The notes: generated from the sequence alone by a model not told the origin. Counted from the first letter of the stretch, positions 54,841 through 63,800 are shown. The stretch: DNA of 64,000 nucleotides from Bradyrhizobium huanghuaihaiense (GCF_007830635.1 NZ_VLLA01000031.1:1-64000); one strand, 5' to 3'. Translations and numbers: made by a program.

Positions 54841-56550
54841 TCAGCTTGCCAGTCGCGCGCTGTCGCTCACGCCATGCCCGAGCGCGCGTGCAAGGATGTG
54901 TCCGATCGTCCCGGCTTGTGACGCGCTGCCGCGCCAGGCGACGATCTGGTCGGGACGTATCAATGCGAGGTCCGCCTCATAGAGGTCGCGCAACGATGCC
55001 GGCAGCGTCACCAGCTTCACGTCGACCCCGAGCTTGCGGACGGCATCCGTGACCGCTGCGCGAGCCGGCGCGACCTCGCCGAACTGCAGCAGCGTCCACT
55101 CGAACCCGAACAGGTCGTAGAGGGACACGCCGTCCTCCAGCCAGGCATGCGGTGCGCGGCCGCCCGGACAGGCGCTCGGGATGTAGACGTTGGCAGCATC
55201 CGGCGGCGGCTGGCTGCCATCGGAGACGATGATCGGCGAGCCGTCGTAACGTCCGCCGAAGGTGACGCCGGGGATGTTGAACTCGGCACGAGCATGCTGC
55301 TCGAGATAGACGCCCGCGATCCGCCGCGCCTCGCTGCCCTCGTCCATGGCGTCCTCGATGTCAGGCGCGGGCGCGAAGAGACCGAGGGAGTCGGCGAAGC
55401 GCCGCGCATAATCGGTGTTGCGGAGCGCCACCGGCCGCCGCTCGACCTCGTAGCTGTCGAGCAGTGTCACCGGGCTCACGCCCTTGACGACGCTTGCGAG
55501 CTTCCAGCCGAGATTGACCGCATCCTCGATCGCTGTGTTGTAGCCGAGCCCGCCGGTCGGCGTGAACAGATGCGCCGCATCGCCGCCGAGGAGCACCCTG
55601 CCCCGCTGCATCCCGTTCGCGACCAGCGCGTGACCGGCGGTCCAGGTCAGGAACGACAGCACCTCACACGGGATGGGCGCGCCGCAGGCACGCTGAAACG
55701 CGGCCCTGGCCTCGTTGAGCGTGATCGCGCCCTCGTCCTCGCCCGGCCGAAGCTGCGTGTGAAAGGCGAATTCGTCCCGTCCGTTCACGGAGGCCATGAA
55801 AGCGCGGCGGTCGCCGTTGAAGCAATTGTACATCCACGCCTTGGCGTGCGGGACGCTGGCGTAGAACTCCGGCGCGCGAAGATAGACCGCCAGCATGCGG
55901 CCGCCCATGAAGTCGCGCTGCGCCCCGGTCTCGCCGCCGTAAACAATACCCAGCGCTTGCCGGACCATCGAGCGCGGCCCGTCGGCGCCGACCAGGAAAT
56001 CGGCCCGGACCTGGAAGCGGCTGCCATCGTCGAGACGTTCGATCTCGCCGACGATGCCGTCATCGCTTTCGGTGTAGCCGATCAGCCGGTGACCGTAGTT
56101 GAGCTTGATTCCGGGGAGCCGTTCGGCATGGCGGCGCAGCACCGCCTCGACATATTTCTGCGAGACCCGATGCGGCAGCTCCGCCGCGCTCCAGGAGCCG
56201 GACATGCCCTTGATCAGCTCGCCAGCGCGTGACGATGACGGCAATGCAAAGCGCGCCAGCTCGTAAGCCGTATAGCGCGTGAAGTAGGCAACGTCGGTCG
56301 GATAATCGGCGGGCAACCCTTCGCGCCTGATCTCGTCGGCAAAACCAAGCCGCCGGTAGTGCTCCATCGAGCGCGCCTGCGTCGCATTGGCCTGCGGATT
56401 GAATGCCGTGCCCGGCTTTTCATCGACCAGGATCGCGGACACGCCGCGCCGGCCGAGCTCGTTGGCCAGCATCAGCCCGCAGGGCCCCCCGCCGACGATG
56501 AGCACCGCGGCCGTCAGACGTGTTTCCAAGACGCTTCTCCCTACCAGCAT
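54841..56550 (-). CDS. FAD-dependent aromatic hydroxylase (MhpA/PheA type)
   Basis: 569 residues. FAD motifs are GGGPCGLMLANELGRRG at residues 19-36, RADFLVGADGPRSMVRQALGI near 195, and GRVLLGGDAAHLFTPTGGLGYNTAIEDAVNLGWKLA near 315-350, typical of flavin monooxygenases of class A. The C-terminal thioredoxin-like domain starts around residue 410. Such proteins hydroxylate phenols, phenylpropionates or similar aromatic compounds with NAD(P)H and O2. It follows a MarR gene 46 bp upstream. The substrate is unknown, but it may accept the product or a substituted analogue of benzoylformate. Confidence 0.85.
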   Translation of the reverse strand: MLVGRSVLETRLTAAVLIVGGGPCGLMLANELGRRGVSAILVDEKPGTAFNPQANATQARSMEHYRRLGFADEIRREGLPADYPTDVAYFTRYTAYELARFALPSSSRAGELIKGMSGSWSAAELPHRVSQKYVEAVLRRHAERLPGIKLNYGHRLIGYTESDDGIVGEIERLDDGSRFQVRADFLVGADGPRSMVRQALGIVYGGETGAQRDFMGGRMLAVYLRAPEFYASVPHAKAWMYNCFNGDRRAFMASVNGRDEFAFHTQLRPGEDEGAITLNEARAAFQRACGAPIPCEVLSFLTWTAGHALVANGMQRGRVLLGGDAAHLFTPTGGLGYNTAIEDAVNLGWKLASVVKGVSPVTLLDSYEVERRPVALRNTDYARRFADSLGLFAPAPDIEDAMDEGSEARRIAGVYLEQHARAEFNIPGVTFGGRYDGSPIIVSDGSQPPPDAANVYIPSACPGGRAPHAWLEDGVSLYDLFGFEWTLLQFGEVAPARAAVTDAVRKLGVDVKLVTLPASLRDLYEADLALIRPDQIVAWRGSASQAGTIGHILARALGHGVSDSARLAS

Positions 56551-56566
56551 TATTTTGCATGGTAAG

Positions 56567-56597
56567 GTAGCCTGACGATATCGTCAAGTAGCCTGAC
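56567..56597. promoter_or_regulatory. likely MarR operator before the hydroxylase gene
   Basis: A perfect 14-bp palindrome TGACGATATCGTCA (56573-56586) lies 23 bp before the hydroxylase start. A direct repeat GTAGCCTGAC occurs at 56567-56576 and again at 56588-56597, two turns of DNA apart (21 bp). The second repeat touches the MarR stop codon (56597-56599). The neighbouring MarR is the natural candidate to bind this site. Confidence 0.6.
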
Positions 56598-57064
56598 TAA
56601 TCGGCATCCTCGAGCGTGTCGAACCTCTCACCATAGACCGCCAGCCCCTTCAGGATCGCGTCCATGGTGGCCTTGCCAAGCTCGGCGCGCATCTCCTGCT
56701 CGGCGATGTCGACGGCATCGCGAAACGCATCCAGCCATTTGCGCCCGGCCGGCGTGAACATGACGATGCGCGCGCGCCGGTCGGTGGGGTCCGCGATGCG
56801 ATCGACGAGGCCGAGCTCGGCGCACTGATCGACCAGCTCGCCCATCGCCTGCTTGCTCATGGAGGCACGGCGGGCGAGTTCGGTGAGCCGCGTCCCCTCC
56901 ACGTCGAGATTGCGGGTCAGGCTGACATGGGCGATGCGCGTCTCGTCGTGTCCGCGCTCGCTCATCAATTCGAGCACGCGGCCTTCGAAGCGCCGCACGG
57001 CGTTGTTGAGCAGGCGACCGATATTGGCATGCCGCCACGCGGTGCCGGATATCCTGGCTTTCAC
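56597..57064 (-). CDS. MarR family transcriptional regulator of the aromatic block
   Basis: 155 residues from a GTG at 57064. The winged helix (about residues 45-120) contains LTRNLDVEGTRLTELARRASMSKQAMGELVDQCAELGLVDRIADPTDRRARIVMFTPAGR, with the wing Asp-Arg-Arg pattern of MarR. It lies directly upstream of, and in the same direction as, the hydroxylase gene and the rest of the block, so it likely controls that block and itself. Its ligand is unknown but probably an aromatic acid or its product. Confidence 0.85.
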   Translation of the reverse strand: MKARISGTAWRHANIGRLLNNAVRRFEGRVLELMSERGHDETRIAHVSLTRNLDVEGTRLTELARRASMSKQAMGELVDQCAELGLVDRIADPTDRRARIVMFTPAGRKWLDAFRDAVDIAEQEMRAELGKATMDAILKGLAVYGERFDTLEDAD

Positions 57065-57230
57065 GAAAATCTGCTTTCCGAATCGACCAATCGAGATCGT
57101 GCCACGCTAACACAACAGGCAGCGCGGCGCGCTCGTACGGCCGATCAGCGCAGGTGCGTTGGCGGCGGGCGGCGTCGAGCAAGCCGCCCGCCATCTCGTG
57201 TTTCGGCCGTTGGCGGTAGCGGACCGCGTC

Positions 57231-58178
57231 TTACTGCGAGCGATCCGAGGTCCAGCCCTTGTACTCGGCGACGTTGTCCCGGGTCACGAGCTTGGACGGC
57301 AGGAGCTCGACGGTCGAGGCCGGCTTCTGGCCGTTGAGAATGCCGACACCGACCTGGACGGCCCGCCGCGCCATGAAGAACGGGTCCTGCGAAGCCGAGG
57401 CCTGGATCTGCGGCGACTGCGGATCCTTCAGTGCCGCCTCGATATCGGGCGCGCCGTCCACCGCGGTGATGACAATGCCCGTGCGGTTTTGCTGGCGAGC
57501 CGCAAGGTCGGTGCCGATCGCCTGCGGATCGTTGATGGCGAAGATGGCGTCGATCTTGGGGAAGCGGGTCAGATAACCCTGCGCGACGGTGAGACCGCCC
57601 TCGCGCGAGCCCTTGCCGTCCTGGTCGTTCGACAGCACCTTGATGCCGGGATTCTTCGCGAAGACATTCTTGCAGCCGACGACCCGGTCGATCACGGCGG
57701 AGACCTGCGGCCCGTTCTCGATGATGACGTCGCCCTTGCCGCCCAGTTTGTCGACGATGTACTGGCACGAGATCTCGCCGGCCTGCACGTTGTTCGTGGT
57801 CACGGTGGCGTCGGCGCCTTCGGCCGCGGTGTCGACCGCGACGACGACGATGCCCGCCGCCTGCGCCTTCTTGATGGCCGGCCCGATCGCCTTGGGATCG
57901 CCGGGGTTGAGCAGGATCAGGTCGACGCCGGCGGCGATGAAATTGTCGATCTGGGTGACCTGCTTGCCGAGATCGTATTCGAAGCCGACCGCGGTGATCT
58001 TCACACTGGGATTGGTCTTCTTCGCCTCGAACTCGGCGCCTTTCGACAGCGCGACGAAGAACGGGTTGCCCATCGATCCCAGCGAGACGCCGATCGACTT
58101 GAGCTCCTTGGCGAAGGTCGGCGCGGTGGTCAGGGCGAGCGCCATCGCGGCGCCGGCAAGCGTGATCGTCTTCAACAT
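57231..58178 (-). CDS. sugar ABC transporter periplasmic binding protein (RbsB type)
   Basis: 315 residues from ATG 58178 after the strong ribosome site GGGAGGAA. Signal peptide MLKTITLAGAAMALALTTAPTFA, then the type I periplasmic fold: KSIGVSLGSMGNPFFVALSKGAEFEAKK, IDNFIAAGVDLILLNPGDPKAIGPAIKKAQAAGIVVVAVDT and DAIFAINDPQAIGTDLAA. It belongs to the group that binds ribose, xylose or other sugars. It is the last gene of the operon with an ATPase, permease and xylulokinase, which points to a pentose or sugar alcohol. Confidence 0.9.
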   Translation of the reverse strand: MLKTITLAGAAMALALTTAPTFAKELKSIGVSLGSMGNPFFVALSKGAEFEAKKTNPSVKITAVGFEYDLGKQVTQIDNFIAAGVDLILLNPGDPKAIGPAIKKAQAAGIVVVAVDTAAEGADATVTTNNVQAGEISCQYIVDKLGGKGDVIIENGPQVSAVIDRVVGCKNVFAKNPGIKVLSNDQDGKGSREGGLTVAQGYLTRFPKIDAIFAINDPQAIGTDLAARQQNRTGIVITAVDGAPDIEAALKDPQSPQIQASASQDPFFMARRAVQVGVGILNGQKPASTVELLPSKLVTRDNVAEYKGWTSDRSQ

Positions 58179-58279
58179 GGACTTCCTCCCTGGTCTGTCT
58201 TCGTCCCCGGCGCGGCAGACCAGTTGCCGCAACGGAATTTCGCATCAGCCTTGCACTGACAGGTGCGCACCGAACCTTC

Positions 58280-58319
58280 AGGTTCTGGCTGAGCCCCTTA
58301 GGTTCTGGCTGAGCCTTGC
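58280..58319. repeat. 20-bp tandem duplication at the end of the permease gene
   Basis: AGGTTCTGGCTGAGCC occurs at 58280-58295 and again at 58300-58315, a period of 20. The second copy encodes the last codons and stop of the permease gene (58298-58300 is the TAA). The first copy follows it in the intergenic region, so a small tandem duplication happened at the gene end. Confidence 0.7.
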
Positions 58320-59338
58320 AGCCGGTAACGGTCCAGCGCCACGGCGCCGATGATCACCAGGCCCTTGATCACATATTGCCAGATGTCGGAGACACCGATG
58401 AGGATGAGGCCGTTCGAGAGCACGGCGATGATCAGCGCGCCAACCAGCGTACCCCAGATCGAGCCGATGCCGCCGACGAAGGAGGTGCCGCCGAGGATCA
58501 CGGCGGTGATCGCGTCGAGCTCATAGGACTGACCGAGCTGCAGGCCATTGGCCGCATAGAGCCGCGCCGCCTGCATGGCGCCGCCGAGCCCGGCAAAAAG
58601 GCCGGAGACACCGTACACGAAGATCAGCACGGCCCAGACCTTGATTCCGGCAAGCCGCGCCGCGCTTTCATTGCCGCCCACCGCATAGATGTGCACGCCG
58701 AGCACGGTCCGGCGCAGCACCAGCCACGAGACGAAGATGACGAGCAGGGCGATCACCGAGAGCCACGGGATCGACGCGACGCCGGGAATGAGCGTCAGCG
58801 AGCCGTTACCGATGAAAGCATAGGGGATCGATGGATTGAACACGGTGGTGTCGGCGCCGAGCAGTCGCGCCAGGCCGCGCACCGCGGTGAGCGAGCCGAG
58901 CGTGACGATGAAGGGTGGCAGGCGGAGCAGCGCAATCAGCGCGCCATTGACGATTCCGAAGCCAAGGCCCGTGAGCAGCGCGGCCGGCAGCCACAGCATC
59001 CCGAGCTCCGGCAGCTTGGAGAGCGTCAGCCCGGCCATCGCGGAGGCCGCCAGGATCGACCCGACCGAGAGGTCGATGCCGCCGGTGAGGATGACGAAGG
59101 TCATGCCGGCGGCGAGCACGGTGTTCACCGCAGCCTGCTGCAACACGATGCCGAGATTTTGCCCGGTGAAGAAGCGGCCCTCGGACAGCACGTGGAAGCC
59201 GATGCAGAGGATCAGCAGCACCGGCAGCATGCCGAGTGCGCTGATCAACATCCGCATCCGCTGGCGCCTTGTCTCTGCGGCAGCGCCGTTGGTCGTCGTC
59301 GGGGCTGGCTTGGCCTCCGAAGCAGCATTGTCAGGCAT
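58298..59338 (-). CDS. sugar ABC transporter permease (RbsC type)
   Basis: 346 residues from ATG 59338 (an earlier ATG at 59362 lies within the ATPase gene). About eight to ten helices; motifs VLAAGMTFVILTGGIDLSVGSILAASAMAG, HIYAVGGNESAARLAGIKVWAVLIFVYGVSGLFAGLGG and AVILGGTSFVGGIGSIWGTLVGALIIAVLSNGLILIGVSDIWQYVIKGLVIIGAV are the RbsC pattern. It overlaps the ATPase by eight bases. A 20-bp unit carrying its last five codons is duplicated just beyond the stop (58280-58315). Confidence 0.92.
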   Translation of the reverse strand: MPDNAASEAKPAPTTTNGAAAETRRQRMRMLISALGMLPVLLILCIGFHVLSEGRFFTGQNLGIVLQQAAVNTVLAAGMTFVILTGGIDLSVGSILAASAMAGLTLSKLPELGMLWLPAALLTGLGFGIVNGALIALLRLPPFIVTLGSLTAVRGLARLLGADTTVFNPSIPYAFIGNGSLTLIPGVASIPWLSVIALLVIFVSWLVLRRTVLGVHIYAVGGNESAARLAGIKVWAVLIFVYGVSGLFAGLGGAMQAARLYAANGLQLGQSYELDAITAVILGGTSFVGGIGSIWGTLVGALIIAVLSNGLILIGVSDIWQYVIKGLVIIGAVALDRYRLQGSART

Positions 59339-60854
59339 CGAGATGCTCCATCCCCGTGGCAAGCGCCATAATGTCTTCCTGATTCAACGGCGCCGTCTCG
59401 GTTCGCCTGACCTCGCCGGCGATGTGCCCGCTACGCATGACGACGACGCGGTCGCAGATGCCGATGATCTCGGGCAAATCGGACGAGATGACGAGGATCG
59501 CGGTGCCGGCCTTGGCGAGATTGTCGATGATCGAATAGATCTCGGACTTGGCACCGACGTCGACGCCGCGCGTCGGCTCGTCGAGGATGAGGACCTTTGG
59601 CGCAATGGCGAGCAGCCGCGACAGCAGGACCTTCTGCTGGTTGCCGCCGGACAGGCCTCCGGCGGCAACGCCGACACTGGCGGCGCGGATGCTGAGCCCT
59701 GCGAAGGCCCGGTCGGCGCGCTCACGCGCCTTGTCGCGATCCAGGACCCAGCCGAGCTTCGCATCGCGTCCGAGCACGGCGAGATTGATGTTGTCGAGGC
59801 ACGACATATCGAGAAACAGGCCGAGCGCCTTTCTGTCTTCCGTCAGGTAGGCGATGCCAGCCTCGAGCGCCTCGCCCGGCGTGCGGATCTCGGCCGGACG
59901 TCCCTCCAGCTCGAGCCGGCCGGAGGTTTTCGACGCCGCGCCGATGATGAGATGCGCAAGCTCGGTGCGGCCGGCGCCGATCAGGCCCGCAAGCCCGACC
60001 ACCTCGCCCGCATGCACGGTGAGCGAGCAACCCTTGACGCGCTGGCCGTCGGCCATATCGATCGCTGCGAGCACGGGATGTCCCCGCCCCGCCTCGGGAT
60101 CGTGATCCTTCTTGTAGAACGAGGAAACGTCACGCCCGACCATCAGCCGGACGATGGTGTCGGCGCGAATCTCAGGCTTGTCGAGCGACCCGACCAGCCG
60201 ACCGTCGCGCAGCACGGTGACGCGGTCGCCGAGCGCGTAGACCTCGTCCATGCGATGCGAGATGTAGATGATGGCAAGCCCCTCGGCGCGAAGCTGGCGG
60301 ACCAGCGCGAACAGCCGCTCGCTTTCGGCGGCCGACAATGAGGTGGTTGGCTCATCCATGATCAGGATCTTTGATCTGGCGTGCAGCGCTCGGGCGATCT
60401 CGACCAATTGCCGCTGGCCCATGGACAGATGCGCCACCAGCGTCGATGGCAGGAAATCCGCGCCCAGCCGCTTCAGGATCGGCCCGACACCCTCTCGCAT
60501 CTCGCCGCGGGCCAGCAAACCCGCATGCGATATCTCCCGGCCCAGATAGATGTTCTCGGCAACGCTGAGATTGGGAGCCAGCGACAGCTCCTGGTAGATG
60601 ATGGAGATACCCGCGGCGCGGCCGCCGAGCGGACCTTCGATCCGCACCGGGCTGCCCTCGATGCGGATCTCGCCACCGGGATCGGGCCTGTATGCGCCGG
60701 ACAGGATCTTCATCAGCGTCGACTTGCCGGCGCCGTTCTCCCCCATCAGGGCATGGATTTCGCCGGCATAGACCGTGAGATCAACCGTGCGCAGCGCCTT
60801 GATCCCAAAGAAGGTCTTTGAGACCCCGCGCATCTCGAGGATCGGATCGTTCAT
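59331..60854 (-). CDS. sugar ABC transporter ATPase (RbsA type, two ABC domains)
   Basis: 507 residues from ATG 60854 (ribosome site GGGAGG); an upstream ATG at 60920 adds non-family residues. N-terminal ABC domain: Walker A GENGAGKST, signature LSMGQRQLVEIARA, Walker B ILIMDEPTTSLS. C-terminal domain: degenerate Walker A GLIGAGRTEL, signature LSGGNQQKVLLSRL, Walker B VLILDEPTRGVDVG, as is normal in RbsA/XylG. It powers the sugar importer with the permease and binding protein downstream. Confidence 0.95.
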   Translation of the reverse strand: MNDPILEMRGVSKTFFGIKALRTVDLTVYAGEIHALMGENGAGKSTLMKILSGAYRPDPGGEIRIEGSPVRIEGPLGGRAAGISIIYQELSLAPNLSVAENIYLGREISHAGLLARGEMREGVGPILKRLGADFLPSTLVAHLSMGQRQLVEIARALHARSKILIMDEPTTSLSAAESERLFALVRQLRAEGLAIIYISHRMDEVYALGDRVTVLRDGRLVGSLDKPEIRADTIVRLMVGRDVSSFYKKDHDPEAGRGHPVLAAIDMADGQRVKGCSLTVHAGEVVGLAGLIGAGRTELAHLIIGAASKTSGRLELEGRPAEIRTPGEALEAGIAYLTEDRKALGLFLDMSCLDNINLAVLGRDAKLGWVLDRDKARERADRAFAGLSIRAASVGVAAGGLSGGNQQKVLLSRLLAIAPKVLILDEPTRGVDVGAKSEIYSIIDNLAKAGTAILVISSDLPEIIGICDRVVVMRSGHIAGEVRRTETAPLNQEDIMALATGMEHLDA

Positions 60855-60985
60855 CGTGCCTCCCGGCGCACAATGCGTTTCCCACCCGCGTCTCGTTAGC
60901 GCGGTTTGGTTATTAAACAAAAGCGAGTGACGCAGGGCAATACCGAAGGCGAGTATACTGAAGTATGCAAACCAGATTGGGCCAG
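60855..60985. promoter_or_regulatory. intergenic region between xylulokinase and ATPase genes
   Basis: 131 bp between two genes in the same direction. It contains an AT-rich run (TTATTAAACAAAAGCG region, 60909-60924) and a perfect ATACT-GA-AGTAT inverted repeat (60955-60966), which could mark a promoter and its operator for the ABC genes. The evidence is weak. Confidence 0.3.
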
Positions 60986-62431
60986 CTAGTGGCGCGGCCG
61001 ATACAGTTCGCGCCAGGCGGGAAGCCGCTCGACATAGGCATCGGTCAGGCCAGCGTCAGGTTCAAGCGTTTCGACGCGCTGCGGCCTCGTGCACACGGCG
61101 GCGATCGCCTCACCCGTGACAGCAAGCCGCCCCAATCTTGCCGCACCGAACGCCGCGCCGGTCTCGCCTCCTGCGAAGCGATGGATTGGAACATTCAAGA
61201 CATTGGCCAGCACCGCAAGCCAGAATGAAGACCTTGAACCGCCGCCAATGACATCGGCATCCGCAATGGCAATGCCGGCATCCGCAAGCGCGTCGCGGCA
61301 ATCGGCAAGCGCGAAGGCAACGCCCTCGAGCACCGCCTGCACGATCGCACCGCGATCGGTGCCATGGCTCAAACCGTCGAGCATGCCGCGCACGGCGGGA
61401 TCGTCATGGGGCGTCCGCTCACCCGCAAGATAAGGCAGGAAGCTCACCGGCGACGGCGCCTGCGGACGCGCTCCAAGCGGCGCCAGCAACTCGGCCTCCG
61501 CGACGCCGAACAGGCGCGCGACCCAGGCGAGGCAGGAGGCGGCCGAGAGGATCGCGCCGGCCTGAATCCACATGCCGGGAATGGCGTGGCAGAACGTGTG
61601 CACGACGCGATCGGGGTTGGCGGCTATTTTGTTGGTCGGTGCCAGCAAGGCACCGGAGGTTCCCAGCGATACGAATGCGGTTCCCGGCTCGATCGCGCCG
61701 ATACCGACGGCGCCGGCCGGATTGTCGCCGGCGCCGCCCGCGATGATCGGCGGCCTCGCCATGCCCCAGCGCCGCGCGAGTTCGCTGCGCAGCGTTGTTG
61801 CAGGCGCGCATCCCTCGACCAGACGCGGCATGTGATCGCGCGACAGGCCAGTCGCTGCCAAGGCCGCATCCGACCAATCCCGGCGCGCGGCGTCGAGCCA
61901 CAGCGATCCCGATGCGTCCGAGACATCCTCGATGGCCTCGCCTGATAGCACCAGGCGCAAATACGCCTTTGGCAGCAGGACGAGCTTCGTCGCCGCAAAA
62001 ATGTCGGGCTCGTGCGTCGCGATCCAGAGCAGTTTTGGCGCGGTGAATCCAGCCATCGCCTTGTTACCCGTCACCGCTCGCAACGCGGGCCAGCGCTGCT
62101 CCAGAACGCGGCACTCCTCGCCAGAGCGGCCGTCGTTCCAGAGGATGCAAGGCCGTAGCGGCTTCGAACTTGCATCGAGCAGGGTGGCGCCATGCATCTG
62201 GCCGGACAGTCCGATGCCTTCGACCGCCGCCATCGCCCCGGCATGCGACGCCTTCAGGGCGTCCAGCGTGGCAAAGGTCGCATCGATCCACTGTGCGGGG
62301 TCCTGCTCGTAATAGCCTGGCTGCGGCGAGGCGGTCGCGAGCGCCCGGCTCTCGCTTGCAATCACGCGCTGGGCATCATCGACGAGAACGGTCTTGACCG
62401 CCGAGGTGCCGAGATCGATGCCGAGATACAT
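60986..62431 (-). CDS. xylB: xylulokinase
   Basis: 481 residues of the FGGY sugar-kinase family. The N-terminus MYLGIDLGTSAVKTVLVDDAQ holds the phosphate loop; GIGLSGQMHGATLLDASSKPLRPCILWNDGRSGEECR is the xylulokinase-type substrate region; GGAGDNPAGAVGIG holds the catalytic Asp; and DADVIGGGSRSSFWLAVLANVLN is the adenosine region. It phosphorylates xylulose, and hence xylose or xylitol use is suggested by its coupling to the sugar ABC genes. It lies 13 bp after the LysR gene, but an own promoter cannot be excluded. No xylA is in the window. Confidence 0.88.
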   Translation of the reverse strand: MYLGIDLGTSAVKTVLVDDAQRVIASESRALATASPQPGYYEQDPAQWIDATFATLDALKASHAGAMAAVEGIGLSGQMHGATLLDASSKPLRPCILWNDGRSGEECRVLEQRWPALRAVTGNKAMAGFTAPKLLWIATHEPDIFAATKLVLLPKAYLRLVLSGEAIEDVSDASGSLWLDAARRDWSDAALAATGLSRDHMPRLVEGCAPATTLRSELARRWGMARPPIIAGGAGDNPAGAVGIGAIEPGTAFVSLGTSGALLAPTNKIAANPDRVVHTFCHAIPGMWIQAGAILSAASCLAWVARLFGVAEAELLAPLGARPQAPSPVSFLPYLAGERTPHDDPAVRGMLDGLSHGTDRGAIVQAVLEGVAFALADCRDALADAGIAIADADVIGGGSRSSFWLAVLANVLNVPIHRFAGGETGAAFGAARLGRLAVTGEAIAAVCTRPQRVETLEPDAGLTDAYVERLPAWRELYRPRH

Positions 62432-62444
62432 GGATGCTTCCCGT

Positions 62445-63368
62445 TTACTTCGTCGCGTCGATCCAGATCCCGGGCTCGGAGTGCTCGCGGATGTGAGTGA
62501 CCAGGAAGTCGGAAAAGACCCTGATCTTGGCGGGCAGCCGAACGCGGTTTTGATAGGCGATGTTCATGGTGAGTAGCGGCAGCTCCCAGCCTCTCAAGAC
62601 GGGCACCAGCCGGCCGGCCGCGATATCGCTCTGCACGATGTAGAGCGGCTGGATCAGGATGCCGAGCCCCGCGCGCGCCGCGCCGCAGATGATTTGGCCG
62701 TCATTGCTGTCGAGCGTCGGCGCGATCCGGACAGTCTGCGTCGTGCTGCCCTTGCTCAGCCGCAGCGAATAGGGATCGTTGGCGAGGTTGTAGATCAGCA
62801 TGTTGTGGCGGGCGAGATCCGCGGGGTGCTCCGGCCGGCCGTGCTTCTCCAGATATGACGGGGCAGCCGCGAGCACGCGGTGCATCTGGCCGATGCGGCG
62901 GACGACGATGTTGGAATCCGGCTCGTGCTCCCGCGTGCGGATTGCGACGTCGATGCCGGCCTCGATGAAGTCCAGATAGCGGTTCGCGCTGATGATCTGC
63001 ACGCTGAGATCGGGATAGAGCGCGCGGAAGGCGGGCAGCATTGGCGCGAGATAGATCATCGCGAAAGACAACGAGCTCGTCACGCGCAGCATCCCCTTCG
63101 GCGACAGCGCGCGGTCGGAGACGGCGTCTTCGGCTTCGGCGAGCTCGTTCAGCAGCGTGCTGGAGCGCTCCAACAGCTCCTGCCCCGCCTCCGTCAACCA
63201 CAGCCGGCGCGTGTTGCGCTCGATCAGGCGAACGGCGAGGCGCTCCTCCAGCGCGCTGAGATGACGGCTCGCGGCCGCGTTCGACATGCGCAGCGCCTCG
63301 GCGGCCTTGGACAGGCTGCCGAGCTCGGCCGTCTTGGAGAACACCTCCAGCTGGAGCAGGCGGTCCAT
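62445..63368 (-). CDS. LysR family transcriptional regulator
   Basis: 307 residues. Winged helix at 1-60 (LLQLEVFSKTAELGSLSKAAEALRMSNAAASRHLSALEERLAVRLIERNTRRLWLTEAG), linker helix, and a substrate-binding domain (about 90-300). It is divergent from the Dabb and maleylacetate-reductase genes (108 bp between), which is the classic LysR arrangement for an aromatic-ring-cleavage pathway. Only 13 bp separate it from xylB in its own direction, so it may also lie in front of the sugar genes. Which set it controls is open; I favour the divergent one. Confidence 0.88.
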   Translation of the reverse strand: MDRLLQLEVFSKTAELGSLSKAAEALRMSNAAASRHLSALEERLAVRLIERNTRRLWLTEAGQELLERSSTLLNELAEAEDAVSDRALSPKGMLRVTSSLSFAMIYLAPMLPAFRALYPDLSVQIISANRYLDFIEAGIDVAIRTREHEPDSNIVVRRIGQMHRVLAAAPSYLEKHGRPEHPADLARHNMLIYNLANDPYSLRLSKGSTTQTVRIAPTLDSNDGQIICGAARAGLGILIQPLYIVQSDIAAGRLVPVLRGWELPLLTMNIAYQNRVRLPAKIRVFSDFLVTHIREHSEPGIWIDATK

Positions 63369-63476
63369 TTTTTCGCAAACAGGAAAAGAGACTTACGATT
63401 ATTGGCCTTTATTTCCGTCTCTCGCAAGCCAAAATGGCCAGAAGACAAGCAAAATAGCAGGCGAGGAAATCAGGAA

Positions 63477-63800
63477 ATGTCGGGCCCGATCAGGCACATC
63501 GTGATGTGGCGGCTGCGCGGGGAGACCGCCGAGGAGCGCTCCGCCGCCCGGATCAAGGTCAAGACCCTGTTCGAGGGCCTCAAGGGCCGGATCGACGGCC
63601 TCATCCATATCGAGGTCGGCATGGACGTCAGCGCCGTCGACTACGCCTGCGACGTGGTGCTGTTCTCCGAATTCACCGATCAGGCCGCGCTCGCGGCCTA
63701 TGCAAATCATCCGGAGCATCTGCGCGTACGCGAGGCGCTCGGCGACTTGCGGATCGGACGCTTCCAGGTCGATTATCCCATCAAAGAGACCGGCGCATGA
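63477..63800 (+). CDS. Dabb-domain protein (stress-responsive A/B barrel type)
   Basis: 107 residues from ATG 63477. The ferredoxin-like A/B barrel is clear: IRHIVMWRLRGETAEERSAARIKVKTLFEGLKGRIDGLIHIEVGMDVS, then YACDVVLFSEFTDQAALAAYANHPEHLRVREAL. Such small proteins act as monooxygenases, cyclases or binding proteins, and are often near aromatic pathways. Its stop overlaps the next gene by four bases (63797-63800), so the two are coupled. The function cannot be set from sequence. Confidence 0.87.
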   Translation: MSGPIRHIVMWRLRGETAEERSAARIKVKTLFEGLKGRIDGLIHIEVGMDVSAVDYACDVVLFSEFTDQAALAAYANHPEHLRVREALGDLRIGRFQVDYPIKETGA

